The notes beneath the pieces are model-generated. The model ran no database searches. It was not told the DNA's origin and worked only from the letters and a program-made list of their open reading frames with translations. This document shows positions 63,240 to 64,000 of a DNA stretch of 64,000 bases, one piece after another. Position 1 is the first letter of the stretch, and each line of letters opens with the position of its first letter. The position numbers and the translations under genes are program-made. The DNA comes from Alentia gelatinosa (lineage: Eukaryota; Annelida; Polychaeta; Phyllodocida; Polynoidae): NCBI GenBank assembly GCA_950022655.1, contig OX465583.1, positions 70,629,152 through 70,693,151 on the forward strand, in the 5' to 3' direction.

Positions 63240-63880
63240 ACCGCAATCATCTTTAGATTCGTATCTATATGTCTTCTATAAGAACATGAATTGGTTGATA
63301 ACCCAAGGGTACAATTATTAGACTTACAGCTCTATTCCAAACAAGCACGGCCATTTCGTATACTCGTCTTTCTTAATTTTCAATTAAAATCCTCCTTAAG
63401 GTAGTTAAATATAAACTTGTAACCATAAAAACGGTAGTTGCTATTTGATGAATGTGTAAATACTACTGAATAAGCAGATGCTTTGGTTGTTACTTGGCTA
63501 AGAGAGCCAGTCATTATAAGCCTAGGATAAATCACTTCGATGGCGCCAACAGATATATTCATCAACTAATTACTTAATCTCTGCTCTACCCCTTGAACAA
63601 AAACTAGAAGATTTTTGGCGCACTTGACTAGATATGAGTAAATCAGACTATAGGGCCATGTCTAAGGTATAAGCAATAAGTCTTCCAAGTCAATTATCAT
63701 TCTTGTAACTTCTTTTAATAGTATTTTGTAATTTTATCAAACCACGATTGATATCTAGAGGATAGGTCCTGATACCTGCAAATACATTTTCCTATGTTAA
63801 GAGATTAATTGATATAAGGAAAATCTTGATACAAAATGGCTTTTATTTAGAGGGAAGAAGTATCAATGCCGACTATATTA
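63240..63880. other. No recognised feature
   Basis: AT-rich unique sequence. Confidence 0.4.
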
Positions 63881-63884
63881 TTTT

Positions 63885-64000
63885 TTATTGCCCACCTAAT
63901 ACGAAGTCTCCATACTAAGCCTATGAAGCTTGCAGATCGCTACTGAGTAGAATACGGACCTCCGGAATCTCCTAGGAGAATGGCTTTTTCGGCCAACTGA
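63885..64000. mobile_element. Dispersed repeat T, cut by window end
   Basis: TTGCCCACCTAATACGAAG, CTCCATACTAAGCCTATGAA, GCTACTGAGTAGAATACGG and GGCTTTTTCGGCCAACTG are the complement of 11515-11632. It may continue beyond the window. Confidence 0.7.

Overview
The window is eukaryotic, non-coding DNA. I could not support an intact protein gene, rRNA or standalone tRNA gene on either strand. Open frames are short and lie mostly inside repeats; the longest is a translation artefact of a TTC microsatellite. The sequence is dominated by short non-autonomous DNA transposons (MITEs) in many copies, with tRNA-derived SINE-like elements, minisatellites, a hammerhead-like motif and AT microsatellites. 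That mix fits an intergenic or large-intron region of an invertebrate metazoan. I cannot name the species from sequence alone, and no search was run. Family letters below are mine.

Layout. 0-5.5 kb: two fold-back elements and a run of bipartite hairpin MITEs (A, B, M), one carrying a nested hAT-like insertion. 7-8.5 kb: a cluster of CGACA-rich MITE E. 9.4-10.3 kb: a 752-bp MITE F inserted in MITE D. 10.5-12.9 kb: two minisatellites (22-bp and 35-bp units). 13-20 kb: D, Q, H, pogo-like and piggyBac-like MITEs. 20.3 kb: SINE-like element; 21.2 kb: hammerhead-like motif. 22-25.6 kb: H, B, AA and C. 26-27 kb: a direct repeat, one copy of which carries an insertion. 27-35 kb: D, Q, L, M, O and F2, with a possible LINE reverse-transcriptase tail at 33.2-33.5 kb. 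36-37 kb: tandem cluster EE. 37.4-43.5 kb: E, D, a 124-bp tandem array, C, a tandemly duplicated MITE (KK), and the second 752-bp F. 44-49 kb: G, B, O, D, Q, E, N and C. 49.5 kb: a SINE inside MITE S. 51.6-52.2 kb: a TTC array of about 650 bp. 53-59.5 kb: D, L, H, N, a triple S/F2/S nest, S and D. 60-64 kb: a near-perfect 90-bp inverted repeat, a probable retroposon inside MITE Q, N, DD, B and T.

The main pattern is that many MITE families are built from a private short word, usually containing CG, repeated on both strands, with the same word closing the terminal inverted repeat. E uses CGACA, F and F2 use ACGAT, G uses CGACGCG, EE uses GGCGAT/TCGC and FF uses TGCGA. E, F, F2 and G share a terminal framework (GTCCACC or CCCCACC) but differ in the word. 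F and F2b have 3-bp TTA or TAA flanks, which suggests PIF/Harbinger-type mobilisation. D, E and F also share a palindrome around AACATGTT. A second large group (A, B, C, M, N) pairs a TIR module ending GGATAA or GAGATAA with a separate hairpin module.
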